Part shown: piece by piece, positions 33,613-47,400 of the stretch
Layout of the letters: every line of letters starts with the position of its first letter
How positions within the stretch are numbered: the first letter of the stretch is position 1
DNA from: Setophaga petechia
Taxonomy: Eukaryota; Chordata; Aves; Passeriformes; Parulidae
Assembly: GCA_024362935.1 (NCBI GenBank)
Contig: JANCRA010000003.1
Span: 50,443,844-50,507,843, forward strand
DNA length: 64,000 nucleotides
Direction of reading: 5' to 3'
Notes under the pieces: model-generated
Database searches by the model: none
What the model was told of the DNA's origin: nothing
Seen by the model: only the letters and a program-made list of their open reading frames with translations
Program-made: the position numbers and the translations under genes

Positions 33613-36600
33613 GGCTGGCCTTTGGTGATTGTGTTGGGACTTTTGTGGCTGTCTCTTGGCAAAAGCAAGAGTTGTGCTTGAAACATGAACAGCTCCCCCA
33701 TGCCAAAGAACGCAGGAATTATTTCCAAATTTTCTCACACCTTTTTCCTCCACTTTCTAAGCATGGATTTCCCTTCTCTTTGAGCATCATTAATTTGCCA
33801 TCCTGAGGTTATATTCTGGTAATTCTGTGATATTTCTGGCTCTTTGTTTCACTGCTTTATAGAGATCTGATACTGGTTTCTACAAGCCCTGCTCCTGTTT
33901 GCCTCAGCAGGAGCAGCAGTGAAATCCATTTCTATTTGGAAACTGCTTCACAGTTATTCCCCCAGCATTTCTCAAGGTGATCTTATTTAATCCCAATGAA
34001 TGTACAAAATCTGTTTTTCTCAGTCACCACAAGCATGAAAATAATGCTAGCAGAGATGTTTTGTTCATACTCTTTAACAGCACTAACCAGCCTCAAAACC
34101 TTCTCTGTTCCGAGTCCTTTTGTGAGCTCTTGGATTTCCTGCTTTGCTTCCTGACATTTCCACTTTCTTCTCTGCTTTTCTTCCACAGAGGTACAACCCT
34201 CTGGAAAACAATAGGCAGAGAAATCCCTTTGGCCACACATGTCTTCCCTTTGGATACTTGCACGGGGCTGGTGGTGGAATGGGGCTGGTGTTAGTTCAAC
34301 TATTCAGTGGACAAGGCTTAAGTGTGTCCTATAATTGTCTGAATCAAGGATGTGGTTACACCCCCCCAGCTTTCAGAAGGTTTTGTCCCATCCAGAGCAG
34401 CTCAGGATGAGAAAAATCTCTGCAACAAAGCTGTTACAACAGTTGGTATTCACCATCATAACTTCAATTCACAGCCTCATCTGTAAATAGGAACTCAGAG
34501 AAGCAGAAAAGTAAATATATTAAAATTGTAGCTAGGCAGGGTAATATATGAGATATTCCAGAAAAATGCCTTTGACAAACGTCTCTTTGAGTTGCATTGA
34601 ATACCTTCCCCCTGAGCACCCTGCCACCACTGAGCACTGACTTCCAAAATCTCCTTCAGACCTAAACCTCAGGAAATAAAGCTGTTAACAACAACAATGA
34701 AAACTTTGAATCTTAGTGCTTATTTGTATCTGATACAAAGCACAAGATTCTTCATACTTGGATGCCCATGTATCTCATAGAAACATGGAATTTTCCTCTG
34801 GAAAAAAAAAGCGTACCATTAAAAATCAGGAATCCCTTTCCTGCCTCAAAAGCTGAGGGAGAGCACTAAAAGAGAGAAGTTTGCAGTGTGCCTCCCCAAA
34901 AGTGAATAGAGACAAATTAAGCCAAACCTTTCTAAGGTTAGTTGTAACAAAATCACTGATTGCCACATTGATACAGCAAAGACATTTACACATTTGGACT
35001 CAAAGCAAATGAGATCCCACATAACTTTACATTCCTGGAATTGAAATGCTTCACTATTCATTTCAATATTAATTACCAGTGACATGCTGAAGGCCTTGTA
35101 AAGGGAGGCATTCAGTTAGGACAGCTGTTTATGCATTATTGATGTGCAGAATTGTTTTCTAAGGATAGAAAGGATATCAGCTTATTACTCTGCCAAAAAT
35201 GATTTTGATAGGAACTGCTGAGATCTGTCTTATCAAAATAATCTGTGCACAGAGAGACCTCACTGACAGCTTTTCTTCTTCTCCTTCTTGGAATGCAAAA
35301 TATTTTCCTTGGTAATAAATATAGCATATTTCTACTGGCCACAAAAGAAGTATCTTTTTGCAGGAAAATTCACCAACAAAAAGCCTTTCCAGCCCAAAAT
35401 ACTGCATGGTTCTCTGTGGAGAGGTGAGGCAGAGGGGAAGGATGCACAAACCAGGAGACAGCAAAGGGCATCTCCCCATGAGTCAGATCCTGGCAGATAT
35501 TCCTGCATCTCCTGGAGCTGAACAAGAGGATGTGAAATGTCTTCAATCACCCCTTGGTTGCTTCTGCTCTCCTCTGCTGTACAGATCTTCAGGGACTGAA
35601 GAGTTCTTGGTTTTTCTCTGTTCCATTAATGGCATTTTTAAAAATTATCGTGGCTTCCTGGCTGCTGCCAGGGGGGGTTTTCCAAGCAGTGAATTCCTTG
35701 GTTTGTCCCCAGAAAAATTTAGCTGCAAGATGAGCAACGTGAGGGAGGTCCCCTCCTTGGTGACTGTTTCTCATGTTTTTCAATTGTGGCATGTGGGAAA
35801 TGAATTTGTAAAAAATTTTCAAAGTTTGGTAGAAGGCTTATATAGTATGTATTTGTATACAAGCTTTAAGATAAGTGAATTATAACATCTGTATTGTCTC
35901 AACCTTCACATGAGACTGAAAACAGAACAGAAGTTTTTAAAGCACCTCTGGGTCAAAAAGGACTTGATCTGACACTGGTACATAGCCTGAGAAAGCACCT
36001 GGGATGGGAAATGGAAGTTCTCACCCTTTTCCATGATGTGGATACAACCATTAAACACAAACTGACCCAAGGGAGAAAACCTCGCCAGATGCAAATGTCC
36101 CTTTTTTATTGTGGCCCTTTTTATTAAGATGACAGCAAAAAGTGTTCAGCTTCTAAAATACAAAAAAAATTGACCCCCAAATACTTAATGAATAAAAGCA
36201 GACATAAAAATATTTAGGTGCAAAAATTTGACTCGAATTTGACTTATTTTTCTCCAATTTTAAGCCAAAATATATTTTTTTTGGTAAGCAAAAGACACCT
36301 TGCTTTTTTGGATGTGCTCAGGAAAGGGCACTGCCCATAAGGTTGATGTTGGAAAAGTTTATTTCAGCAGCATGAATTAGCAAAGCAGAGGGAAAAAGAG
36401 AGTGAAAATATGCATGAAACCCTAGGGAAATTTTGGAAACTTGTTCTCCTGTGAGAACTAACTGATACAACAAAACTGAGCAGCCTGGATAAGGTAGCAG
36501 CCCTTAAGTCCACATTTCTGCCTCCTCTTCTATTAAAGATTTGCTCTCTTCCTCCTTGGATTTTCAGAGAGGGAGAAAATGCATTGAACTGATTGGTCTT

Positions 36601-39600
36601 TATTTCTCTTTAAAGCTATCTTAAACAGTCCTTTGAAGTTTTCGAGTTCAAATGTCTCCTGTTTCCTTTCAGAAGGTTTGAAGGATTTGGGAAGGTGAAC
36701 AAGCAGATCTATAATTACAGAGCAGTTGATGGTAACTGCCCTCCTTTGTGAGCATTCTGGGGCCACCTCCAAATTTAGATGCTTGGAGAGAACTGTCCCG
36801 TTTTAGTCCTGCAATTGTTCAGATGCCACCACTGCATAGCAGGAGGGAAGCCTTTCTGAAAATCCAGGGAAGATCCCCTTCTTGCCACAAAACAATCAGG
36901 GGTTTTGTTCAAGGGCTTCACTTTCCAGTTAAAGAAAATATTTCTTTTTTCCACAGCATCAATCCTGAATGCTGGGGTGTCTTTATTGCTGAAATATGTG
37001 GATTTGAAGAACACTGAGAAGAACTTAGAGACATCCTGGTGCTAATGCAAATGTAAGAAACACAGGGCAGTGGGGGTGGCTGCAGAACTCTGGGAGGATC
37101 CAGCCCCCTGTGGGATGTGCTGTTCCACCAGCTTGGAAATATCTCTGGCACCAGCTGCTTGGTTTGCAAATGTTTGTCTTAAAAGAAAGAAAACTAGGTC
37201 TGATAGTGTCAAAATATCACAAGATCTCACACTTTGAGATGAATGTCTGTTTCATTTGGAAATACCCTTTTTTAAAATTTGGAAATAATCTTCTGTTAGA
37301 AGCACTTCATGTAGGTTTGGTTACTCTGCCCAATAATGCATCATATGTGATAACCAGACAATAGTTTGTCTTAAATCAATTCTTATCTCTAGAAATTACA
37401 CCTTGCACGAATTTTGGAGGGAGAAATGGGCTCATTCACCAAGTGTGACCAGAATTCAGTGCCTTTGGATGCTTCGTTGAGAAATAATTGACAGCAGGTC
37501 ACGGTTCCCCCTTCCTTTTGTGTTTCTATGAGGAAAAGCCACAGAAATGTTACTTTAGGGAGCCAGAAATTATCTAGGCTGAAAGAAGTCCCCTGAGACA
37601 GTGTCCCTAGAGGAGAGGTGACACTGGGCACAGCATAGCTGTGGTGTGACCCTGCGTGCCTGGTTTGCACTGCAGACACTGGAGGCTCACAGGCATGTGT
37701 TGCTCAGACCGTGAAACCAACTGAAAATTTTTCTTAAATCCTTGGACATTTTTTCATGGCAACATGGGTCTAAAACTACAGCAGCAGAAACTGAGTTTAT
37801 TTGTGTCCCATAGCCTGTCTGCTCCAAGTATCTGTTACCCATTTTCAGTAGCACACATGGAAAGAAAGCCCTCGGGATCAGATTAACTCTTTCTTTCCCC
37901 AGTTCTGAATGAAGAATGAAGCTGTATTTCAAGTGCTTTACTGGAAATGTGTTCAAAAGTAGCCATGAAAACTGAGATTATCTGTTGTCTTTGGTGGTAA
38001 AACAAAGCTCTTCAGAACTGAGCCACAGATGTCTAAGAAGACCTTAGAGAGGTTAGACAAGAGTTTGCTTTCTTGATAAATCCTGGAGACAATCTAGGTT
38101 ACGTTCCATGTAAAGAACATGTTGGTTAAACAAAGGACTAACTATTGTTTATTTTAGAAACTAGTGAAGCATTTGGTAAAACATCTATGGAAAGACTGAA
38201 AGACACTTTGTGCCTCTCTTCCATGCAACATTGGTAAAACAGAATAGGAACAGAGACGTGGACAGGTAAAAATGCAAAGAGAGAGAAGAGAAATACTCTG
38301 AACACCTTGAGCTGCTCTTGTGGGGCTGTTTCCTCCATGAGGCTGATGGAGGAGAAAAAAGAAAAGAAGCAGGGGCAGGTGGGGAAGAAAAAAGAGAATC
38401 AGTTTAGAAAACTGTCCTGGAGAGGTGAAGGCCAGTGGATTTTTGTTCTGCACACACTTGCAGGACTAAAGCATTTTATCTGAGACAAACAAAATGCATC
38501 TTCTCACACCAATGCCATCATCCACTTGTCAGTGTGACACTTCAATTTCACTGATTTATGAAACAAAATCATCGTTTCTATTTGGCCAGAGGGCGGTAGC
38601 AAAGCAGGGATGTGTTTAGTGGATGCAAACCCAAGTTTTCAGCTTTGGGTGCACATGTGTGCTTGCACTTGGAGGCACCACAGGAGGGGAAGTTCGTGTT
38701 ATCCCAGGAAATGATGGGATGAGGCTCCTGGAGCCCATCATGGGCAGGAGCCCCAGGGCAGCCCTGCAGGTGCTGGGGGGAGCAGGAGCTAGCACAGGCT
38801 CCACATGTGCTTGTGAGGAGCTAAAATAAACCAGAATAAACCAAATTCTAAGGCAAGAGCAAAGGCTGCCCTCATCCTCACTGGGTACCATGACTGTGCA
38901 GTAGAACCAGGATTGCATTTCAGGAATTGGCTCAGCTCTACAACCCTGCTGCATTTCAGCTGCTCTTCAACCTTAGTGGTAGCACAAGGCAACATTTTCA
39001 AATAATTCTGCATTTCAGACACGAGGTTTTCTTGCTCCTGCAAAGGTACAAACCTGCCAAAAGTTCCAGGACTGTTGGTGCTGTGTGAGATTTCTTTCTC
39101 CTTTTTGCTTCCAACTAAAGCAAAGGCAGGTCTCTCCCTTTCTGAGTGATTTTTGTGCAAATCTTTGCATAGCTTCAGTACACTTGTGAGAGGGGAAATG
39201 GTTTTGAGCCAACTGAATTAATTGCAAATTGATTTAATGGGTTCAGCCACTGAATCTGAGTAACCAGGGTTTTGAATAACTGAGATACTTTTCAGTGTAA
39301 GCAATAAATGCCAGGGATAGAACTGTATTATAGGCAACAGAGACTATGACTGAGCTTTGGATAATCAAGATTCTACTTTGTATCATGTATACTTTGGCAG
39401 CAGCTGATTCCTGTAGGAATAAGAAAGAAAGAACATGTGCAAACTGCAGCATGACACTGCCACTGTGACCTCGTCAACAACTTCAAGGTCATCATTTAGA
39501 AAATCCTTCAGCTTTTTTTTGTCGCCTGGTTACACGTGGGTTGTTAAGATTTATTACAATCATTGCTGGAGAACACCTGCTAAATGTCAAAAGATTCCTG

Positions 39601-41082
39601 GGAATCTTCAAGTGTTTTGCTAAGGCAAAACTGCACCTTTTATGCAGCTTTTGAGAATTCAGCCTGATGGAATACAGTGCAGTCTCCAGTGACTCAGGGT
39701 ATTTTATGATCCTGGTTCCATGATTTGATCATGCCCTAAAGCAGAAACATAACCACGAGTGGTATTCAAACATATTTGCCCTCCAGACAAACTTACCACT
39801 GTCTGAAACGATCCATTTTTGTTTCCTGGGATTCCTGATATATTTCATACTCTGAGTAAGGACCAGATCCTTGGCTGAAGTCAGCTGGCATTGCTGAAGC
39901 TGAGCACTTAATCAGGTGCCTAAGCACTGTCTAAATGTATTTGGAAAAATTAAATTTGACTTGTGAAATTTATCCTAAACAAACATGGAGAAAGGACTTT
40001 AAGGTCAATTTTCTAGAGGTTTTACCATGTGTCTCCTTGCAGAGACAAAGCAGTGTTCCTCCCCTACATCACCATTTAATTTTCAGCTCTGCAATTCTCT
40101 GTTTCTTTTCTTTTTCTTTTTTTTTTTCTTTCCTTGAGCAATGAAACTCTGTCTGCTTTTCAAGACTAATACACGGCCCCTGAGTGAAGGCAAGGCTGTG
40201 ATTCAAATCAAGGGTTCTGTTGACATTATAATCCTTAGGAGCACAGCTGGAGCATTTCATGAACGGTAGCAAAGACCCTCCATTGATTTACGGCCTTGGT
40301 ATTCCATCAGGAGTCCATGTTCTGTGTCATTGGCTGCAACTCACAAAAAATAACTCAGTGAACTTCTAATTAAGGCATTTAGCTCCTTGCCTATCTCGTA
40401 AGAAGGGAGCTGTGCTATATGTGAGATGCTGCTGCTGATTTTATGGATTCTCCCCTCTTTTTATAGCAGGAGGGCTTCAGGCCCTAAGAAGGTCCTGTGG
40501 GCTATAAACAGGATAAACACTAAAATCTCTCCCTGACCCTTCCAGCAGTGTGGGATGGCAGGAATTTTCATGTGTCTCCCCCAAGCTCTCCACAAGTTCC
40601 TTTCCATCCCAGTTTTACAGAAACCTTTCCCAGCCTCATCGTTCCTTGCTGCAGTTCGTCTGGGGGTCCAAGCAGAAAAACACTCATCCCAGCAAAGCAG
40701 AGACCCCCCAACTCTGCTTTCTGGGCATGGAATCAAGCCTTCCCTTCCTGCAGGGCCAGTCCCAGGCACAGCATGCACGAGAGCAATTTGGGAGCCGTGC
40801 TCTTTCTCGTCTCGCCCCTCGTTCCCCGGCCGAGCTGCCAGCCCCCACTGACCTGAAGATGAGAGTTCCCTAGATTGTTTCCAGCTTGCCCCGCTGAATG
40901 AATAGCCCCAGCAGTATTTTTGGGGTGGTGACTCACCACAGAGTCATGAGTGGCCCCTTAAGAGACCATCAAAAGCCCCCTGGTCAAAGGTTTTTGTTGT
41001 CCCAAGCTCCAGCGCAGTTTTCTCAGTTCATTGTCCGAGCGGAGAGTTGATACTTAAAAGGCAGCAGAGGAGAGATGCAGCC

Positions 41083-41121
41083 CCTGATCTGACACCATTC
41101 CTGGTTATCCCAGCCTACAGC
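41083..41121. repeat. 39-bp direct repeat, copy 1
   Basis: Matches 42129-42167 at 38 of 39 positions. The unit begins cctgatctgacaccattcct. The surrounding sequences differ. Confidence 0.92.
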
Positions 41122-42128
41122 AACAGCCAGAACAGCCTTCCCAGGCACTGCAGGGCCTGCCAAAGTGCCAGCCAGGACCTCCACTTGCTCACCTGCCTGC
41201 TAATTCCAGCGGTATGGTATGGTAACCATCCTGGAAATGCCAGGGTTTAGGGATAAAGGTGTCCTGGCAGATCTGGTATCAAGTGTGTCAGTCATATTTT
41301 CTTTTTTCACCTTCAGGAAGTGCTTCGTGAGCTTCATTGATTCTCTCAAAAATAACATCAGGTTGCCAGGGATTGTTATCACAGTTCCTTGTACCTCCAA
41401 GTGTGATGAGATTCAACAACTTGGGCAGGACCAGAGAAAAACTGGTGTTGATGCCTGGTCTGGATTCAACAAAGGGCTTGGAATGGCTGCAAGTTCTGGA
41501 GTTGTGAGGGTTATATTTGGACAGAAGGACAGCTGTGAAAAGGAAAAATGGCATATGTCCATTTTTTTTTGCCTGAACACGTGGCAGGACAGGCAGCACT
41601 TTGGTAGAAGGTGTTACCTGTTTACTTTCCTTCATCTCTAACTTTTGTGTTCTTCAGGCACCTTCACTGGGCTTCAGGCCTTGGTAAGCATCTCTCACTG
41701 AGCCAGAGGGGCAGAGCTCTACTAAAGCCACCAGGTGAAAACCTGCCCAGATATCTGTTGGCACACCCAAGAGCTCAGTGACACAGATCCTACTGAATAG
41801 TTCATTGCAGGGCCCATCAGTGTTTTATCTGACCCACATTTTTGGGACTGAGTACTCCGCTCCGGGAGGCAATTGGAAAATGTTCTGGAATTGCCCTCCC
41901 ATGAGCAAGGCTGGGTTCCACCTTAGCAGCAATCCCTCCCTGGTGGTGACACCCCAGCCACATCTTCTCAAAAATGTGCCATTAGAGACAAGAAATAAGT
42001 CAAAAAGCTGAAGACAAACCTTTGAACTTGGAAATCTCACAGGGAGAACAAGAGCAGATCTCTCCTGAACCTCTTTCAGTGTTGCAGGTTGATGGAACAG
42101 GTTTGAAACCTGCAAGATGTGCAATCCT

Positions 42129-42167
42129 CCTGATCTGACACCATTCCTGGCTATCCCAGCCTACAGC
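42129..42167. repeat. 39-bp direct repeat, copy 2
   Basis: Second copy of the 41083-41121 unit, with one T-to-C difference. Confidence 0.92.
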
Positions 42168-44329
42168 TATAACTGAGAATCTCCCAGTTTGACTTCCCAG
42201 AGTGGCCCTGTATCCTGTGAGAAGCTGGAAAAGCTTCTGGCAGTGCCAGGCAGGACTGAAAGAACAAAATTCTGTGTGTTGGTGGACTTGCTACAATAAT
42301 TTTATTGCAGTCAACTTGCTGTGAACAACCAGGTGGACAGAGAGGTTGGGTTGCTGCTCCATGATTCAGCTGAAAATCTTTCTCAAGGCTTTTCACCTTT
42401 CTCAGTACATTCCTTCTGAAAGTGTTTAGCTGTGGTTTCTCTCACAGGCATGGAGAGGAAGAACTCTTACCATAGCTCGCTTTCAGAACAACAGAAAGTT
42501 TTCTAGCCCATGTATGGCTAAAGGCTAAGTGCAATGAAGGCACGAAGCATTCCAGTTACTGCTTCTTTAAAGGAATTATCTTAACATTGTTCTTGTCCAA
42601 CAAACTAAATATTCCATCATATTAATTTCTCTTAGAGCCCTGATTCCAATTTGGTGAAAAAAAGTGGTGAAAAAACCCCAGGATCTGATATTAGCAAAAC
42701 AATGTAATGTAAAATAAAGAGAGTGTGAGGTTTATGACTGCTTATTTGGTGGGGCTGGGGTTATCCAATGGGAGAAATACTACCAAAATCCAGTGAGATA
42801 TGGTTACCAGACAGGAATCCCAAGAGATTCTGTTACCATGCAGGAATCCCATGAGACAGTATTATCAAGAAGGAATCTGTAGTATTCAGTTCACCACAAG
42901 GCAGTAATATTAGATTTTTAGAATTAAATCCTGTGGTATCTTGTTTTATAAGAGTTGGCATAGGAGGGACAGAGAAAAATGCAATGGAAGAAAGATGCCT
43001 CCCAGGAACCTGAGCTGGGAGCCTTAATTGTTACACTGATTTCCAGCTGAAATAAAACATCACAAACTTTTCCTCACGATCCAGAGATATTTTTACTCCA
43101 CATGATATAAATAGTTTATTACTGAAATGTATTTTAATTTTTTTTCTTTGTTTTTACAAAATCCAGGTTCAAACATTAAAATGCCATGGTGTGAACACCA
43201 ACATGACTATTTTTGATTGGCATAAATATCTTCTGGATTTATTTATTTATTTGTAATGGGTTTACTTTTGCCCTGAGCAGTACTGTTTTGTTAAAAATGT
43301 GTGAAATGGCTGTTTTACATCAGCACCAAACAAGCTTCTGAGCTGTTCAGAGCAGTGCCTTACACTGCAGGATTTTGTGATAACTCACACCATGTCTGCA
43401 GTGTTTGAACAACACAGAAATGTTAGAGAATTGTTTTACTCAGTATCTTTTTTTTTGTTGTTGTTTTTTGTAGTAGTTTTGTTTGCTGTTTTCACCTGAC
43501 CACAACAGGTAATTCTGAATGCTCATCATCCTTTACATAAATGTACCATTTTGCCTGTCTGTATCATGGTACATCTGCATGAATATTTAAGCAGATAACA
43601 TCTGACAGAAGTCCATCAACATAAAGAGTTTAGTGTGAAGAGACAGATCAATTTTGTGATTAGCCTGAATAAAGGCTGAGTATGTCTAAATTAGGAACTA
43701 AACCCAAATTCCAGTTGTGCTTTTAATTCATCTGTATTTCTAAATAGGTCCTTGGAGAGAGAGAAATCTGTGTTTTGGCTGGTGAGGGACACACACAGTG
43801 GGTCACAAACCCACACAAACAGTCACAAACCTGTCAGGTTGGTCCATCTCTGCAAAACTGACTTTATGGACAAGGGAGACAGAGAAAGGCAGGAATTTAG
43901 GTGAGAAGTGAGAAATGAGAGTGGAAACCTATCGGAAACAGCATTGCCAAGACATGCTGGGAAATTTTGGAAAGGAAAAGCCAACAAGCACGGGTGCCAT
44001 TAATTGAGACCAAAATCCATGGAGTGGCTTTGCAGACCCCTGGATGCAGCCCTTGGTGTGACACACGACCCTGCACCCTCCTGGCAGTGCTGGCAGCAGA
44101 GGTGTCACCCATGGGACACTGCCAGGTATCCCCAGGGCTCTCTGAAGCTGCTGAAGGACTCGTCCCTGGCATTCAGCTGCCCTCACAACAAGCCAAGGAG
44201 GAAGAAAAAGAGGTGGCAGGAAGGAGTATAAAACTCAAGAGGCATTAGGCTGTTTGCTGTGTTTGTGAATCCCCCTGCTTGACTGCCTGTGAACAAGAAA
44301 GAGGGCCCAGCTGAATGGCAGGCTTAAGG

Positions 44330-44420
44330 AAAAGTCAGCTCAGCTTCAGAAGAGGGTGTGCAAACACTGATCAGATCTTAGCCCTAAAAGACATAATCAA
44401 ACAATGCTGGGAGACCTCTG
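44330..44420 (+). pseudogene. Possible RTE-like LINE reverse transcriptase remnant
   Basis: The translated frame from 44315 reads FRRGCANTDQILALK followed by DIIKQCWE. This fits the FRxGRxTxDQI-x-x-L-x-x-I segment of RTE-type reverse transcriptases, and does not fit the corresponding CR1 motif. The expected downstream catalytic motifs are not found, so only a short degenerate fragment would remain. A chance match is possible. Confidence 0.3.
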
Positions 44421-47400
44421 AATGTGCTAAGTGGACCATTAGAAAACACAACACCCATAGTGGGGATGTTGGTGGCACAGAGGTACCAGGAAGATTACAC
44501 AGAGAGATTACTGGTGATGACAGATGGAGAAGTCACTGGACCCATACCTGGGGAGATGCAAATCACAGCCTCTGGTGCTTTTGTGATAATGATTTCAACC
44601 CTGTAGGTAATGGTTTGGAACCATTAGTTCACACACCACGGTGGCTTTACCCATGGATGCTAATGGATTGCAGCCCTGGCGACAGGAGAATTGTGTCACC
44701 CCACGGTCCTGGGGCAGCTGAACTTCCCTCTGTGGTCTCTGTGAGCAGCTGAGAGCACCCCACACTCCTCTGCTGCACTTTTGGCTCAGTGAATGACACA
44801 TACCACTGCCCAGAACCTGTGGAAGTTTCAACCTGTTGAGTGAACCCACAATGAAATTCATTCTCCACGTGCAGTGACCATTTTCACGTGTTGCTAGAAG
44901 ACAGAAAAGTCAAATCTTGGAAGGATTAACAAAATTAGTACATTCAATATCAAGCTGAGAGCCAGGACAACAGTTCATGGATCCCCTGACACAATCTGTC
45001 AGGGAAATCTCGCCTGTATTCATGTAACGTTTCACAAAGTTTGTCTCATCCTGCTTAACTAAATATCTTCTTGGTATAATGTGCTTCTATTTGCTTGTAC
45101 TGCAAAGAATTAATTCTCATCTTCCTCATTTCCCACAGATAACCCTCACTAGGGTCAATCTCACCACCAGCACCTCCTGTGCTTCCCTGCAACACATATT
45201 TTCAAAAGCTTGACTTGGGAGCCACCAGTTTTGGTAGGAGTGGAGTTTTTGCAGAGAGCCTGGGTGGACTCAGTCGGAGTTTCGGAGCAGCCTCCGTGGC
45301 AAGTCACAGGACTGAGACTTGGAGCAGAAATCTGGTCCTGAATTTGGTGTGGGATTTATTGCTCAGCAACTTGGAGCACAGCGAGTCAGCAGCTGGCTCT
45401 CTAGCCAAACACACCGGCAAACAGAGCAGAACTGTCATGGTAACAGTGACACAGGGCGTGCTGCAATGGCACCCTGCTCTCCACAGGGAATTCCTCAGTG
45501 GTACCACAGTAAAAATTATGGCTAATAATAACCTTAATAGTAACTATTGCTGCTACTAATAATAGCAGTCATTATATTTATGCTGTAACAACAGCGAGAT
45601 ATTTTTGGCTGGGATTTGGTGATTCCAAATTGCTCTTTAAATGTGTCTGGCAGATTTCTTTGTGACCTTTTTGTTGAGGTGCTGCAGCTCCTTCAGCAGT
45701 GTAGGGTTAGTCCATGGGCAAAGGTGTTCTGCATTTTTTCCTCTGCAGGTGATGGAAATGTCATTCCCTTATCCCTGATCGTCACAGGTGTTTTAGAAAT
45801 ATGTAACTTACTGTTACTGTTCAAATATAGTAATGTTCAAATGATATAGTATTAATTGTGTAGTATTGTTCAAATTATAGTAATACTTAACTTCAAGTAA
45901 TATGCAACTCTGTCATACATGACAAAGTACAGTGTTGGTGATGCAGGAGTAGCTCCACAGCAGGGCATTCCCAAAAGGCAAGAAAAGAGTTCCTGAAGCC
46001 ACTTTTCCAACAAGATCAAATCATCATCCCTTGTATTTAGGAACTGATCCTGCAGCCTGTGTCCATGTTGAGTTGAAAATTGAGAATGGGTTGCAAACCA
46101 TTCCTCAGGCTTGGTAAAAAATAGTGGGGTTTTTCTGCTGTTAAATAATATTCTACAACAGTGTGTGTGAGGTTTGTTCCCATGGCTCTGAATTATGACT
46201 GCACCTACAAAGCTGCTACAGGAGGGAGTCTGGGGGTAGTTTTTTGGATATACACTCCTCAATTTGTCTTCTACACTTTAGGTAAATTACTGTGATGATA
46301 GAGAGGGGTGGAGAGAAACTTTCCAGTGGCAGTGGCCCCAGCCAGTGTGAGAAAGAGCAAGAAGGTTTCAGGGGAAAGGAAAAGATGCAAACTGACTGTA
46401 GGTGTAACACATCCCCCTGCTGCTGTTAAGGATGACACTTCTTGCCTCTTCAGTACTCACAGTGAAAACTGTCACTGCCACCAAAACTAACATTTTATCA
46501 AATTATTTTGGCAGCAGTTCAATGAGGACTTCCAGGCAAACAAACAGGGGATCTCTGACAGCTCCCTGGCTCTGCTCACTCCAGCACCTTCCAGTCCTCA
46601 GGCAGTGGCATTTTACAGTCACTCACTCCCCAAAAAAGGGTTCTGAGCCAGGATTTCCATCCACCCCCTTAGCCCCAGGTGGAGCCCACACCCACAAGCA
46701 CCCACCTTCCCTGGGCTCCTTCACTGACAGGATCTTGAGGATTGCTCTGGTCTCTCCCAGGCTGGCTCTGGTTTGGCACAGAGGTCCAGTTCCCCGAGGT
46801 CCTGGCATGATGTCTGGACATGTCTCAGCTGCCCTCCTTCTACAAATCAGCCAGCAGCTGATTTTTTCCATCCTGTTTGTGGTTTGATTGTGACTGAAGT
46901 CTTAGAATGATTTTTTTTCCCCCAGAAAAATAATAATGAAAATGATAGTGATAATATGTATGATGTTGTAGGCAATATAAATGGCATTTTACATTATGAT
47001 GATACTTTCTCTTCCAATCCAAGAAATGCTCATAAAGACTCCAGTTGTTTTTCCTTTTCCTGAAATCCTGCATTTGAACTTCAAGTGACAAGTAGCCTCC
47101 TACTCTGCTGGTCCAGCAGCTCTCAGGAACATAAACTTGCAAATTAAAAAGTGAAAAGAAAGGGGAGAAGGAAAGAAGACAGATGAATTTTGAAAGTACG
47201 TATATTTTTTTAAGGACAGAATCCTTTTTTACCCAGTACTGATATCTGAATTTAGCTTTCAACCACTGAAATAAATGGATACTCTGAAAACTCCAGCTAG
47301 TTTTGAAACACCTCATTCCAGCATTATGAATCTCATTAGGGGAGTCAAAAATATTTGTTTCCCTGTTGCAGAGCAGTGCTAGATGGCCACAAAGGCACTA

